64,000 nucleotides of DNA. Origin: Darksidea phi (lineage: Eukaryota > Ascomycota > Dothideomycetes > Pleosporales > Lentitheciaceae). Both the position numbers and the translations under genes were made by a program. Below, piece after piece: positions 34,349 to 45,508 of this stretch (the first letter of the stretch is position 1; the number at the start of each line of letters is the position of its first letter). The stretch lies in NCBI GenBank assembly GCA_030770425.1, contig JASJFT010000178.1, forward strand, positions 1 through 64,000, in the 5' to 3' direction. Below the pieces are notes generated by a model. That model saw only the letters and a list, made by a program, of their open reading frames with translations. It was not told the origin of the DNA and did not search any database.

Positions 34349-34830
34349 TTATTTCCAGCGAATGCCTATACGCTTCATGCCGTAACCTTGCGAGAATGCA
34401 AACGGTAAAAGTCGAAATGGCAGGTAATACTCCAAAGCGCTGATGATCCTATATATTGGCGGCCCTTCCTCGATCCGAACGGGATTCTTGTGACGGACTA
34501 GTGTTTGATCCGCAAGACAGTTTGCAAAGTTAGCAGGGTCCATGCCCGTTGTTGCAGCCTTCTCCTGTTCGTTTTCGTGGTTGTCCTTGATGGGATACCA
34601 AAGACTCTTCTAGTCCAGATGGTATTTCGAGTTGATGGTGCTGCTCATGCCGGCAAGAGATAATCTAGCCTTTTGCTATCCAATAACCCGACCATCACTT
34701 CATGGCAAGAAGTCACAGATTTGGCATCAAAGATAAGGGCGACGCATTCAATTCCAGGCTCTTTCAGATCGGAAATCTTCTCCAACATCCGGCCACTAGC
34801 GAACACTCTTAGTCCACGCTGTTTGAGCTA
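34349..34830 (-). pseudogene. Short-chain dehydrogenase remnant (AYR1-like), internally deleted
   Basis: Minus strand. The 5' piece reads LKQRGLRVFASGR, ISDLKEPGIECVAL and LLDSKRLDYLLPA, which is the Rossmann part of an SDR up to where DYLVNNAG is expected. It then jumps, with a frame change and a stop, to a C-terminal piece (SLWYPIKDN, MDPANFANCLADQ, and a hydrophobic end GYGMKRIGIRW) with its TAA at 34349-34351. The catalytic Ser-Tyr-Lys region is absent. The closest family is the 1-acyldihydroxyacetone-phosphate reductase-like SDRs. Non-functional. Confidence 0.6.
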
Positions 34831-35987
34831 TAGCCGCATATCAGCGGGGCGACTACGTACCAAACGGAATAGGAATACCCTGGAACGAGTGCAGTCTTTC
34901 AGCATCGCCTACAGTTTTGCGCGTCCACAGCGTCGCCACGTAAAAAAAAGTACGCCTTTAAAGCGCGACAGCCAGAATAGACGCTGGCTGCATTCGAGAT
35001 AGAAGGGGAAGGTGCAGCGAGGGTGTGTCGCGCCGAGACCCCGCAGAGATATCAAGTTACCGGATTGGTGGGTCCGGCGCGCTAAGGCTGCGAGAGGATT
35101 GATTTTACACCTTATTTAGCACGGTATGTTCTCCCGAGAGTCAGTCCACGCGATGTTACACAACTTAAAGCGGGTACGGTCCACATCAACTTCATCGCCA
35201 TGCAAGATCCATTCGCTCTACAGCGTTTAGGGGGTGACATATGAGGCAGGAGGCCGAAAACTTTTTGCAATGTACACACAACCTACCATGAATCGATAGT
35301 TCTGAGAGGCATGCAAGGGGAGCCCCTACCATGAACCTGGTATACGAGCAAGAAAATTCTTGCTTTTAAAAGACGGAGATATAGATTTTCAATCGCCCGT
35401 CTCTGCACTGGCATCGTTTGTGAGAATAGATATATGCATCTCACCGTGCGCAGGTTGTAGAGTCAGATTTGGAGAGCCCATTCACCACGATCCCGCAATT
35501 CGCCATGCCAGGTGCTAGACAGTAGACCGCGGTAGTCTCATGCCGAAATATATCCAGAAATAACTAAGACCTTTTCGGAATAGGCACTTGCATGTTTATT
35601 GGGCCGCGCGTTTTCGAGATAAATCCTTACCAAGACAGGCTAGCTGCAATTCAACGCTTGGGCCATGTGACAGATGCCGTAACAACTTGTGCCTGGTCTG
35701 CTTTAACCAGGTTGTTGAAACCAGAGGGGTTGCGGCCAATTGGTTGCGGCCAATTGGCTCAGGCCACGTCGCGGCACAATTGCGAGGGCAACGACCGGAT
35801 ATACTCAAGATAAGCTAGCCTTATAATGATAGGCTCTGCGAAATTATTCGGAACAGAGACGAAACTCTAGCCCTAAGCAATGTATAACAGCCTTCCAGAT
35901 CCGCCTCCCAACGTTTGACTGTTGCACCCTTACTCTCTATCTTGTGGTGGCTCGAGCTGTGCTCTTGCCCTTCTTAGTATTCCGAAG
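34831..35987. other. Intergenic upstream of the permease
   Basis: No supported gene. A degraded R2 fragment lies at 35752-35805 (minus strand). A CCAATTGGTTGCGGCCAATT direct repeat occurs at 35735-35757. Confidence 0.4.
35752..35805 (-). repeat. Degraded fragment of R2
   Basis: CACGTCGCGGCACAATTGCG and the following AGGGCAACG match the reverse complement of the CCCTCGCAGTC(A/G)TGCCGTGACG part of copies A and B, about 75% over ~50 bp. No target-site duplication was found. Confidence 0.45.
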
Positions 35988-37845
35988 ATGAATTATCAGT
36001 ATTCTATCCGCTCAGATAAACCAACAATCTCGATGAAGGCGTTGCCTTCCAACCGCGATAACAACCGAGAAAGAGCGGAGTCAGACTTCAAGGGAGATGG
36101 AAACTCAAGTGTTCTCAAAGTCGTCCAGTCCGAGACGCTAGTGGCTGCTACTGAGGTAAACTTTTTTTTCAATTAGTGTTTCATTGGACAGTGCTAAAAT
36201 ATTGCAGCTGCCAAAAAATTATGGCATTATTTCGATTATTGCTCTTGCAGTATCCTTGATGGCAACATGGGAGGCTCTTTGCAGTACAATGGGGTCTGGC
36301 CTAGCAAGTGGTGGGTCAGTATCCCTGGTCTACGGGTTCATAGGTAGGTCTCCTTCCAGAATATGGTGGAGGAGTCTAACCATTCCGGGCGTAGTTTCCT
36401 TCATTGGAAATATATTAACGAGCATGTCTTTAGCTGAAGCCGCAGCTATGTAAGGGACCAGAGCTCCTCTAAGCCTGACTTTTAGCTGACCTTTTACCCC
36501 TTCATTCAGGTATCCTTCTGCAGGTGGTCAATATCAGTTCGTGGCAGAGCTTAGCCCACCATCGATCAGAGCCTGTGTCAGTTGGTACTGCGGTTGGCTC
36601 ACAGTCCTCGGTTGGCATGCTTTCACCGCTAGCGCCCCATTCGGGGCTGCTTCACTCACTATGGGGTTGATTGGACTCAATAACCCCAACTTCGCTCCCC
36701 AACCGTGGCACGTTAGTGTCCTGTACTGGGCAATTACGCTGATTGCTCTTGGATTCAACCTTTATGGGAACAAGATTATGCCGTTTATACAGAATTCGAT
36801 TCTCGGCTTCCATATAGGCTTCTTCATCGTCATTTTCGCGGTCATTCTAGCCCTGAGTCCGTCAAAAAACACCGCAGCCTTTGTCTTCACCGAGTTCAGG
36901 AACAGCACTGGCTGGAGCCAGGATGGAATCGCTTGGTGTCTTGGCATGCTCACCTCCTGCTATGTCATGGTTGGTACGTAGCGAACCTGTTGCACACGCA
37001 AAGTCGTGCTTTTTGGTATACCTGGCTTGATTAATCTTTTCCTAGGGTACGATTCGGCGACACATCTATCGGAGGAAATTCCGAATCCGGCAGTCAACGT
37101 CCCCCGCGCCATGCTAGGCTCCATTATTGTCAACGGGGTCATGGGCTTCGCCATGCTAATACTCGTACTATTTAGCATGGGTGATCTAGACGCAGCCCTA
37201 CAGTCGGGGCCTTTTCCAATCATCCACATTTTCAACACCATTACACGTGGAAACGCTGCCGCAGCAAGTGCTATGACTGCCACCATCATCGTCTCGGCCT
37301 CGCTTGCAACCCTTGGCCTCCTTACAACAACTTCTCGCATATTGTGGGCTTTTGCTCGTGACGGTGCGCCACCATATTCGAATTGGCTTGTCAGACTCAA
37401 CCCTAAAAGCCAAGTCCCTACCATTTCGATCTTGTGTTCCACTGCTATTGTTCTTTTGTTGGGAATACTGAACATTGCTTCAACCACTGCCTTCTCAGCT
37501 ATCCTATCGCTCACAGTTGTCGGTCTAAATCTTTCCTATCTCATGCCCATCATACTCCTAATGTATCGTCGATTGTTCGCTCCAGAACTACTTAACTTGG
37601 GCCCATGGAAGATGGGGAGGCTCGGTGTTATCGTCAATTTCCTATCGATCTCATATCTTGTTTTCACGAGCATATTCCTATTATTCCCGGTCATCCAGCC
37701 TGTTACGCCGAAAAATATGAACTACGCAAGCGCAGTTTTAGGAGGCGTGATGTTCTTCATTACCGGCGATTATATCTTCCGGGCTAGGAAGACCTATACT
37801 GGGCCACGGTTGATTGTGGAAGGAGTTATCATTTCAGATGATTGA
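35988..37845 (+). CDS. Amino-acid/GABA/choline permease (APC superfamily)
   Basis: Plasma-membrane proton symporter of the fungal GABA-permease / choline-transporter group. Five exons (35988-36155, 36208-36343, 36395-36449, 36510-36973, 37046-37845) sum to 541 codons, 540 aa. A polar N-terminus is followed by TM1 with SLMATWEAL. SLAEAAAMYPSAGGQYQ, spanning an intron, is the family's conserved helix-3 signature. GYDSATHLSEEIPNPAVNVPRAM is the conserved mid-protein motif, and SRILWAFARDGAPP follows. Some twelve hydrophobic helices are visible. Substrate is not predictable beyond small nitrogenous compounds. It stands alone between repeat-rich DNA and a gene-poor stretch, with no cluster motif upstream. 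Confidence 0.9.
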
Positions 37846-39451
37846 AAAACGGCTTTGGGGGCATCTGGTAACGTCGATCACTTCCCGCTATATCATGAAC
37901 CTATATACTTTTGGTATTATCGTGCGAGTTAGATCAATGTTTGGCCCAAATCATCTGCTGCACTTGGAGGCTGCACATGTGCATAGACATATTAAGCAGA
38001 TCTTTGCGGCGCATTTAATAGCAAGTCCCCAACCTGTCGGTACTTCCATACTGCCAAGTCACTGTGGAACTGCACCGTGTACACCAGGACTATACGGATT
38101 ATAGTCAATCTCGGCTGCCGCACAGTTCGGCAGTTATTTTTTTAACCGAGATCGATGTATTGCAAGAACCTCCCAGTCTCATGATATCTGGCTCGCTAGT
38201 CATGTCTTTGCGCTAACAGAAGGAAAGCTTGCGGCAGCACGGGAAAAGGATGAGAATTCTCGTCCTCTCCACTATACTCACTTTCCTTTTGCACAATCGG
38301 AAAGTATCCATGCTGTCGGAGCCACCGGCAAATCTACGCCGACGAACCCACACTTAGGTTCTAAAGATAGACGCAGAGTGCGAGGAACATCTCGAGATAA
38401 TCTCAGGCCCTGAGTCTTAAATGGAGTCTGCACTATTTCTTTGGCTTCTCCTATCTTTTTGAACCTATGGTAGGCAGGTTGAGGGTCATGGTCAGTTGTA
38501 TTAATTGTTTTCTGTATACTTGGCTTTTGAGAACTATGAGATTGCCTCCTTAATCGATCTCTAGAATAACACGGCTCCCCGGGCTATATTCGGTTCGCGA
38601 CAGTCCCAAGAGATCTTCTTACGTCAGCTGTTCTACCAACTATACTAATGAAGTATTCACCTATTTAATCGTGAGCATATACATGATCTGCTGTGGCGTA
38701 CTCTCTACATAAAGGCCAGCTAATTAAGAATTCTAGAACCATAGCTTATGTTCCTCTTGTTCGCTTCTTTCATCGCTTTTCGCTTTCGTGAGCGCCGTCT
38801 CAACTATCTTATCTACAACAACACGGTTTACACTAATCCGGGAATGCTTCACAAAGGCGATGGGTAACGATGCATTGACCCTATGATTAAGACCCTTGGC
38901 CGACTATCTTGAAATCCAACTCTCTCAGAATATAGCCAGAAATATAGACTCTTACAATGCTATAATATGTCGACGGCGTGTATCTTCAGATAGAGATTAT
39001 CGACTGGAACTATCTCTACGACATCGCTGCTACCTAGTCCAAGTTTAGCATGGACCGCTCACAGCATCTCGCAGCAGCGCGTCGGGAACAGACGGCAGAG
39101 TGAAGGTACGGTGGGCACGTTTAGGTTCGCGTATTATATAGACATTGAGACTGGAATTACATATCATGAGCAAGTGTCGGTAACTGTGCAAGAATATTTG
39201 CCATGGTATCCAAAGGCTAGTTGCAAGAGATTCAAACGCTTTGGAGTGATGAGATGATGTGCCTCACCGATCTAAACTTTGAGAGTCCACTTGGTAGTGC
39301 TGAATAGCATATAATGTGGAATTGAGACTGTGATAAGACACTTCCTATTTCTGCACTTTGAGCCTAGATTACCTCGCGCACACATTCAGCTGAATTTTAT
39401 GTTCCAATATCATCCCCAGCTCCAAGTGATATACATCGAAATGGGAGACGG
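37846..39451. other. 1.6 kb intergenic, nothing recognised
   Basis: No reading frame with family similarity in either strand; mixed composition. It holds the 3' ends of the converging permease and isochorismatase genes. Confidence 0.45.
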
Positions 39452-40356
39452 TTAGAACATATCTACCTCCTCCCCGGGCTGGATAGTTCCATTGAGTATC
39501 GCATACTTGTGGCTTCGCAACACCATGCTACCTGTTGCAGAGAAATCATGCATTAGACTGAGGAAGCTCTCTCCAGTTGGTGGTGTGCGCCAGTCGCGCA
39601 TCAATTCCCCAGCCATTGAAAACCAAGAAACCACATGAACGCCGGCATCTCGCATCTGCGCATTTGCAGCATCCCGTATTACATCATTGGATGTACCTGA
39701 TGCCTCCAAATTTGCCCAGACGGAATAACCAGCTTCTCGGAGCGATTGGGCAACGAAAGCGGTGCCTGGTACATGAATTAAGCTGTCAGTGACTTGACAC
39801 TCATATGGTGTGTGGTAGGTAGAGTACCGAGAAGAATGTCAGTTACTTACAGACGTCTGTTAATATTCCAGCTACAATGATCTGCGTTTTATTGGCGCTC
39901 TTGATGGCAGCGCGGAAGTCAGCATTGTCCCATGCGTTGACCTCGCCAGGTCGGCGGATCAGGGGTGCATTTGGAAACATCTCGGTCAGCTCCCTTGGAA
40001 GCGGGCCATTTAAGCCTGTTATTGGCATTAGATAGGTGCTCGCTAAGAATGATGCGAGTCGGGAGAGAGGACATAAACTGACCTTTCTCAGCTGAAGTAG
40101 TCATGACTACTGGGAGTTCGAATGCTTTGGCAAGTCGGGCATGGGCGAGCATGTTTCTGAAAAAATAATCTGGCTCGTAGTCGCGAACCAGGCTGAATAG
40201 ACCAACTTGCATATCAAGGACAATGAGAAGCTAATGTAATCAGTAAAGAGCAACTTCCTAGGGCCTAAAGCTTACCGAGTCGTTTCTATTAAGCCTCTCG
40301 TAGGTGAAAGCCTGAACTGTGCTGGAAAGCAGCACGGCCATTGATAAGAGCTTCAT
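39452..40356 (-). CDS. Secreted isochorismatase-like cysteine hydrolase (YcaC type)
   Basis: 235 aa from four minus-strand exons (40356-40276, 40230-40083, 40015-39851, 39765-39452; 236 codons). The first exon encodes a clean signal peptide (MKLLSMAVLLSSTVQA). The catalytic Asp is in LIVLDMQVG. RRPGEVNAWDN is characteristic of YcaC-like members, and the nucleophile Cys is in GILTDVC, its codon split by an intron. GYSVWANLEASGT follows. Members of this superfamily hydrolyse isochorismate, nicotinamide or related amides, and the YcaC group is poorly defined. Secretion in a fungus raises the possibility of acting outside the cell, but the substrate is unknown. Confidence 0.85.
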
Positions 40357-42057
40357 AGTGCAGGCAGTATATTAGCTCCGAGAAAGTGTTGGTTGCCTGA
40401 GAGATATAGATATTTTACTGTCTGAGAAGAAGAACGGGTGGGAATGCCCTCTTATACACATTCCCTACTGTGATTGCCACTCTAGAAGTAGGCGTCTCCT
40501 TAGGCCCGGTGGCTGAGCATCGGACCATTGTGTCAAACAAGAGTCAGTCTTACCTTAGGTAATAAGCTCAATTTTCCCGGTATCATGTCGGTTAACACCA
40601 AGTAAGCGTTGGCAGAGTTAGGATGAACCGTCTAAGTGAGCTCTTACAAGGTCACAACTTCACTGGATGATATCATGTCAAAACTAGAGTTGCCTTTGTC
40701 GCCTTGACACTTTCCGTACTGGGTTAGTGATAACTTTTATTGTTTATGCTTCGAGAGCGGATTTTGCTGACATCAAATCCTCAAACAAGATTTTTAACAT
40801 CCCGAGACTTGCAGAATTGAGTACAATGCAACCAATCTAGTTCGTAGCGCTTACTAGTTGGCGGTGAAATCCTCTGGTGCCCATGTCGCTTCGCGAAATC
40901 ACCTCGTACAACCGCTGGCCAAGGTGCCCTCCAGCGGGAAACTCCCTATCACCATCAGTGCAATAGTAGTCAAAATTTGGAATACGAAAAGTCCTAGTAG
41001 ATAGAAGAATGGACAGACTATGGCATTCATGGGTATCCCGTGAAGCAAGAAAGTGAAGACGCGACATGGAAACAGAATGATCTCTGACAGCTCACTAACA
41101 TAAAGGTTATGCAAACTCCAACCACTTTACTGCTGTTTGGTCTAGAAAGGAAAGTCTTCAGGACAATTTGTCTTGAACCCAAGCCTGACAGAAGGGCTCG
41201 GTAAATGAATGATGCAGGTACATGCTTTTGTGCAAGATCGAAGATCCCCGTCATGAATCGTCAGTAGCTTCCGGTTTTGGAGGTGCATACCGCAGCATCG
41301 GCCTGACCATCAAAATTAGTCTGATAATCCGAGCCTGTTACGGCAAGTAAGCTTCTATTTAGGAATTAGATGCAGGAAATATGAAATCGGTACAGATCGT
41401 GCGCCCACCTAGGCATCCCAGTGTTTGCCCAGTTAACTCGTTGCATATGGATAATATAGGTTTAATTCGCTCATGACAGCCGGAACCTCCCGCCTTCTAA
41501 ATTTAGAGGGCCAACTCTCGTCGCACTTTAGTGGCCATGTCTCTAATCCCGCGGCTGGCTAACCCGTTTTGAGAAGCCGGTCATCCTTGCTCTTGCATTG
41601 CGCTAGCAAATGGCACTCCCACATACGACCATCAGCAAGTTGGGAAGATTAAGACATTAAATCAGAAGAGACATTGACCACCGTCGAGCATCATGACATG
41701 TAAGCAAGCGTTTAGCCGCAGGGCATGAACAAGCCGATGACCTGGTCGGAGAATCAGAGTAGCACGGACAGAATGACTAAGACAAAGGTATGTAGGACGT
41801 CGACCCCGATCGCTGTGATTGTCCTTACAACGGGAGAAAGCTGAAGAAGGAAGATGTTGAATGACCTGACCGGTTCTAACCTTCCTGAAGTCTTACATGG
41901 TTATTGGATCACTTGGGTTGGGTACGGACGTGAAAGAAGCGTCATGCGACCGGACGCAACCTCTGTATCATGAGCGTGATGTATCAGGGATTGCGACTTA
42001 AAGAGCTTAGCTAGCAATGCCTAACTTTGTGCTTCGAGGTCGGAGGCCATGCTCACC
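40357..42057. other. 1.7 kb intergenic, no gene supported
   Basis: Promoter of the isochorismatase gene at the left. Frames at 40837-41254 are short and without motifs. No repeat shared with the rest of the window was noticed. Confidence 0.4.
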
Positions 42058-42910
42058 ATAGTATAGTTCTTCCATCCTCTTGCCAATCGTCCAGGCCCGT
42101 TCTTTGCACGCATATCTTCTTAGCCCAATTTCTACCATGCGGTGAAAGGCGACCGCCATATTTGGTTATGGCAACATTTCCAGATCTACGGTGGGCATAC
42201 TCGTACACGAGTAGTTCGAAGAGGGTGATCGCACCTAACAGCAGGCTAGGTCGCAGGTTCCGTGATACACCTGATACTGTGCTCTTTAGGTCTCCTGAGG
42301 CGCATAGTATTTCAACCACAATCTAACGTGCAGAAGGCTAGTTTCTACGAGGTATAGGTGCGCAATGAGAAGCATAGCAATATCTTGAATACTATTGACG
42401 TAGCTCTACACGCCCAAAAGAGACGTCTGTTAAACCTTGCCTTTACAGAGCAGTCTATCAGAGCGGCGGAGCCCATTATTTCAGAGCACATTGATCGATG
42501 GAATCAGACACTGATGGAGGCTACGGATGAAGAGAATTGGTCAGTGTCTAAGAACATGAGCACCTGGGTCAATTACCTCCTTTTCGATACCATCGGCGAT
42601 CTACGCTTCGGAGAGAACTTTAAAACCAAGGAAGAGACGGAAACCCCGTTGGAGGAGATGCTGCACACACTCATGAAATACAGAATAACTCTGTACCCGG
42701 TATATATCGGCTTCAAAGGCGTATAACCTGAAAGATGTGCTAACCTTTCGTGCATAGATATCAAAATCACCTTGGCTTCCTGTTCTGAAGCCTTGAGGCC
42801 TCAGCAGATGGATGGAAAAAGCTACTCCAAAGCGCATGAGGAATTATTTTGACCTCCTTGAGCGAAGCGTTGATAAACCTCTGGATATGAATGCAAAGAT
42901 GTCACAGTGA
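42058..42910 (+). pseudogene. Cytochrome P450 pseudogene, N-terminal half only
   Basis: The reading starts after a stop with FFHPLANRPGPFFARIS and continues with YHAVKGDRH (fungal P450 N-terminal proline-rich and helix A region), interrupted by TAG codons. Around 42330-42720 it reads NVQKASFYEV, HAQKRRLLNLAFTEQSIR (helix C), WVNYLLFDTIGDLRFG and TPLEEML. After a likely intron it reads SPWLPVLKP and WMEKATPKRMRNYFD and stops at 42908-42910. At least four stops and frame breaks are present. The I-helix, ExxR and the haem-binding Cys motif are missing. It directly precedes a prenyl-diphosphate synthase ORF on the same strand. Confidence 0.75.
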
Positions 42911-43059
42911 GGGCTTAGGATGAATCACTATGAGGAAATGGAAGTGAAGACTGTGTTTATTGTGAAATCTCTGTATGAGAGCAGCTTATATAGAACAAAA
43001 TGAGGCGTAGGCCAGGAGCGGTCATGTGACCTGATCTGGTGTGTGAGCTAGCCTAATAA

Positions 43060-44208
43060 AAGTCGAAGGGTTCGGTTCGGGAAGACATACTCTATTTTCT
43101 TTCCACGGTGAAACACCCAAACATCAATCAACCGTCTTTCGCCCGCGACGACTTATTGTCCGAGTCCCATCCCCTGATAATTGCTAGCTCTCTACTTCGT
43201 CTTCTGCATCGTCTTACTCGCCAAGCCCGGAAATCAAGCAGATCCCTCTTGTCAGCACCACACGGGAATGTGGATCTAGATGTAAGATATGTCCAGGCAC
43301 CCTTCGACTGCATCACCTCACTACCCTCTAAAGGCGTGCGAGATACCTTCATCGACGCGTTAAACATCTGGCTCGATGTACCCGAACCCGTCGTCTCTCG
43401 TATCAAATCGCTGGGCCGCCGTTTACACTCCGCATCCCTCATGCTCGACGACATCGACGACGGGTCCAATCTTCGGAGAGGTCAACCAGCCACACATACC
43501 GTATTCGGTATCGCCCAGACGATCAACTCAGGTTGTTATGAGATTCTGCAAGCTGTAGAAGAAGCTCGACAGCTGGGCGTTCCATCGACCACAAATATAG
43601 GAATTATTCTAGAGGAGCTTGCGGAGTTGCATATCGGTCAAAGCCACGACCTTCATTGGACGCGTCACTGTACTTGTCCGTCCGAAGACGAATATATAGA
43701 TATGGTGACGAAGAAAACAGGGTATTTGTTCCGGTTGTTGGTGCGCCTAATGCTCGCGAACGGAGTGAGCGGCACTACTTTGAACGAGTCGCCAAATGCC
43801 CAGCTCTACAACGACATCAAAGACCTAGTAACCTTGATCGGCGTACAATTCCAGATCCGCGACGACTACCAAAATCTCCAATCCTCGGAGTACAGCGCTC
43901 AAAAAGGACTCTGTGAAGACCTAGACGAGGGCAAATTCTCATTCCCGCTCATCCACGCTCTGGTCTCCCACCCATCCGGAACACAACTGCGTGAGGTTCT
44001 CCAGCGAAGGCGAGATGTCGGATATTTATTGGACGAGCATAAACAGCTTGTGCTAGAGGAGCTTGAACGTGCGGGGAGTATGGCGTACACGCAAGAGACA
44101 TTGAAGCGGCTGCAAGGGCAGACATACGCCGTTGTCGAGAAGATTGAGAAGACCTTAGTAAGAGAGAATTGGATTTTGAGGGCGTTGTTGCAGAAGTTGG
44201 AAGTATAG
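43060..44208 (+). CDS. Geranylgeranyl-diphosphate-synthase-type prenyltransferase, 5' end unresolved
   Basis: Trans-isoprenyl diphosphate synthase domain. Reading from 43108: PFDCITSLPSKGVRD, the first Asp-rich motif LMLDDIDDGS (~114) followed by LRRGQPATH, FGIAQTINS, the KTGYLF loop, and the second Asp-rich motif RDDYQN (~252), ending VRENWIL..LQKLEV. Both metal-binding motifs are intact over ~366 residues. The codon at 43108 is GTG. The frame is open back to a TAA at 43057 with no ATG, and the first internal ATG lies within the catalytic core. So either a 5' exon was missed or the gene has lost its start. The SLPSKGVR form is typical of secondary-metabolism GGPP synthases and of the C-terminal domain of chimeric terpene synthases. 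A dead P450 is immediately upstream. Confidence 0.7.
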   Translation, partial: KSKGSVREDILYFLSTVKHPNINQPSFARDDLLSESHPLIIASSLLRLLHRLTRQARKSSRSLLSAPHGNVDLDVRYVQAPFDCITSLPSKGVRDTFIDALNIWLDVPEPVVSRIKSLGRRLHSASLMLDDIDDGSNLRRGQPATHTVFGIAQTINSGCYEILQAVEEARQLGVPSTTNIGIILEELAELHIGQSHDLHWTRHCTCPSEDEYIDMVTKKTGYLFRLLVRLMLANGVSGTTLNESPNAQLYNDIKDLVTLIGVQFQIRDDYQNLQSSEYSAQKGLCEDLDEGKFSFPLIHALVSHPSGTQLREVLQRRRDVGYLLDEHKQLVLEELERAGSMAYTQETLKRLQGQTYAVVEKIEKTLVRENWILRALLQKLEV

Positions 44209-45204
44209 AAATTGATGTTCTTTTGTGTTAGCACAACATTTAGTGGGTTGGTCGTACATATATGTAGTCTCTTAATCCGGCCTGCCGGGAGCGTACGAGG
44301 CATTTATGTAAGCGCCAAGCTTTTGTGAGGTGCCCGTGGTGCCGTCCGTTCGTCTGCGGGCATCTCAACGCTCGAAGTTGCCGCTCACGCCCACAGTCAT
44401 ACCACCATAGCAGCCAGTTGCTATTCGTTCAATTGCTCTTCCAGATCGAAGTTGTGCAAACTCCAGCCCTCCCCCCCGCGGTTGACCCCCCCCGTTTCCA
44501 CGCAACCTTCGCGTAATATCAACAACCCTCGATCATGCGCATGCTGTGCGGGGACATTTGCGCATGAGTATGTCCCTATCGAAGCTCTACTCGAGCATAC
44601 CGCAAGTACCTTCTAGGCCGGACTTGAAAATGGTACCGAGCCCGACTCTACCGTCGAATTCTGGCGCCTTTACTCGGACAAAACATTGCCGTCACACGTG
44701 GGCAGATAAGACGACGTACACATGAGAGGGTTCCATATATTCTATAGTCCGAGGAATTATGGCGTGTGCGAGCGCATTAGGGTCTGTGATGGTTTGTGAC
44801 ACTAGATGTCGCTGGATTCGCGTCCGTATCTCTACCTTTTTCGCAGCCTGCGTTGCACGGCTTTAGCGGGCGGCAAGAGGTTTGGGGGAAAGGGCGTGCC
44901 GGAAGCCCAGGGAATGCGAATGCGAGGGTAGAAGAATGATAGCAAACAGCCGGGTTCCACCTGTTGGTACAGATAAAGGTCCCGACTGCGCAGAAGACAT
45001 CGAAACTGGCGCCACTCATAACTAATCGACTGCGATTTTACATCTTTATGTCTTCAATCAGAGGTCGTTCGGTTGGTGGTCGTCTTGGACGTTCGATCTT
45101 GCTTCGTTCATTGCCTCTATGAGGAATGCTCCCTTCTGCGGAACCAAACGATCTGACCCATCAACCGAGCTCATACATCATCTCTTACTATTTGACGAAC
45201 CAGG
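44209..45204. other. Intergenic, no gene recognised
   Basis: Contains C-rich stretches at 44465-44495. No reading frame with family similarity. Confidence 0.4.
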
Positions 45205-45508
45205 ATGGAAGCCAGACCTAGAGACAAGCCTAGCGGCTGCAAAACAGGCTCACACACCGCCCACAACCAGCGACTGATCCATCGACATGCTACCATACCA
45301 GGTAAACTACCCTTGACCATTTCCCAGCATAGTGTTAACGCCGTTAGTTCGTGCAGGCGACAACTATACTACGCCTTATCAGCAACCACCCAGGCAGCGA
45401 CCTCGTCCCCTCGCCGACAGCCTTGCCCGTATCGAAACCACCGTCGGTCGTATTCGAGACAACGTGAAGCAACTCGATGCGCAGGACGAAGACATTGAGG
45501 CACTATGA
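45205..45508 (+). CDS. Possible small protein, 82 aa, unknown
   Basis: Two putative exons (45205-45301, 45357-45508) joined by a GT..AG intron in phase. The second exon ends in a helix-forming, charged stretch (LARIETTVGRIRDNVKQLDA, then QDEDIEAL) that looks like a short coiled coil. The N-terminal part is basic and low in hydrophobics. No family recognised; a remnant or chance frame cannot be excluded. Confidence 0.3.

Noticed and set aside
43108..43110. Start codon of the GGPP-synthase ORF
   Set aside because: The codon is GTG, not used as a normal nuclear start in fungi, so no start is asserted.
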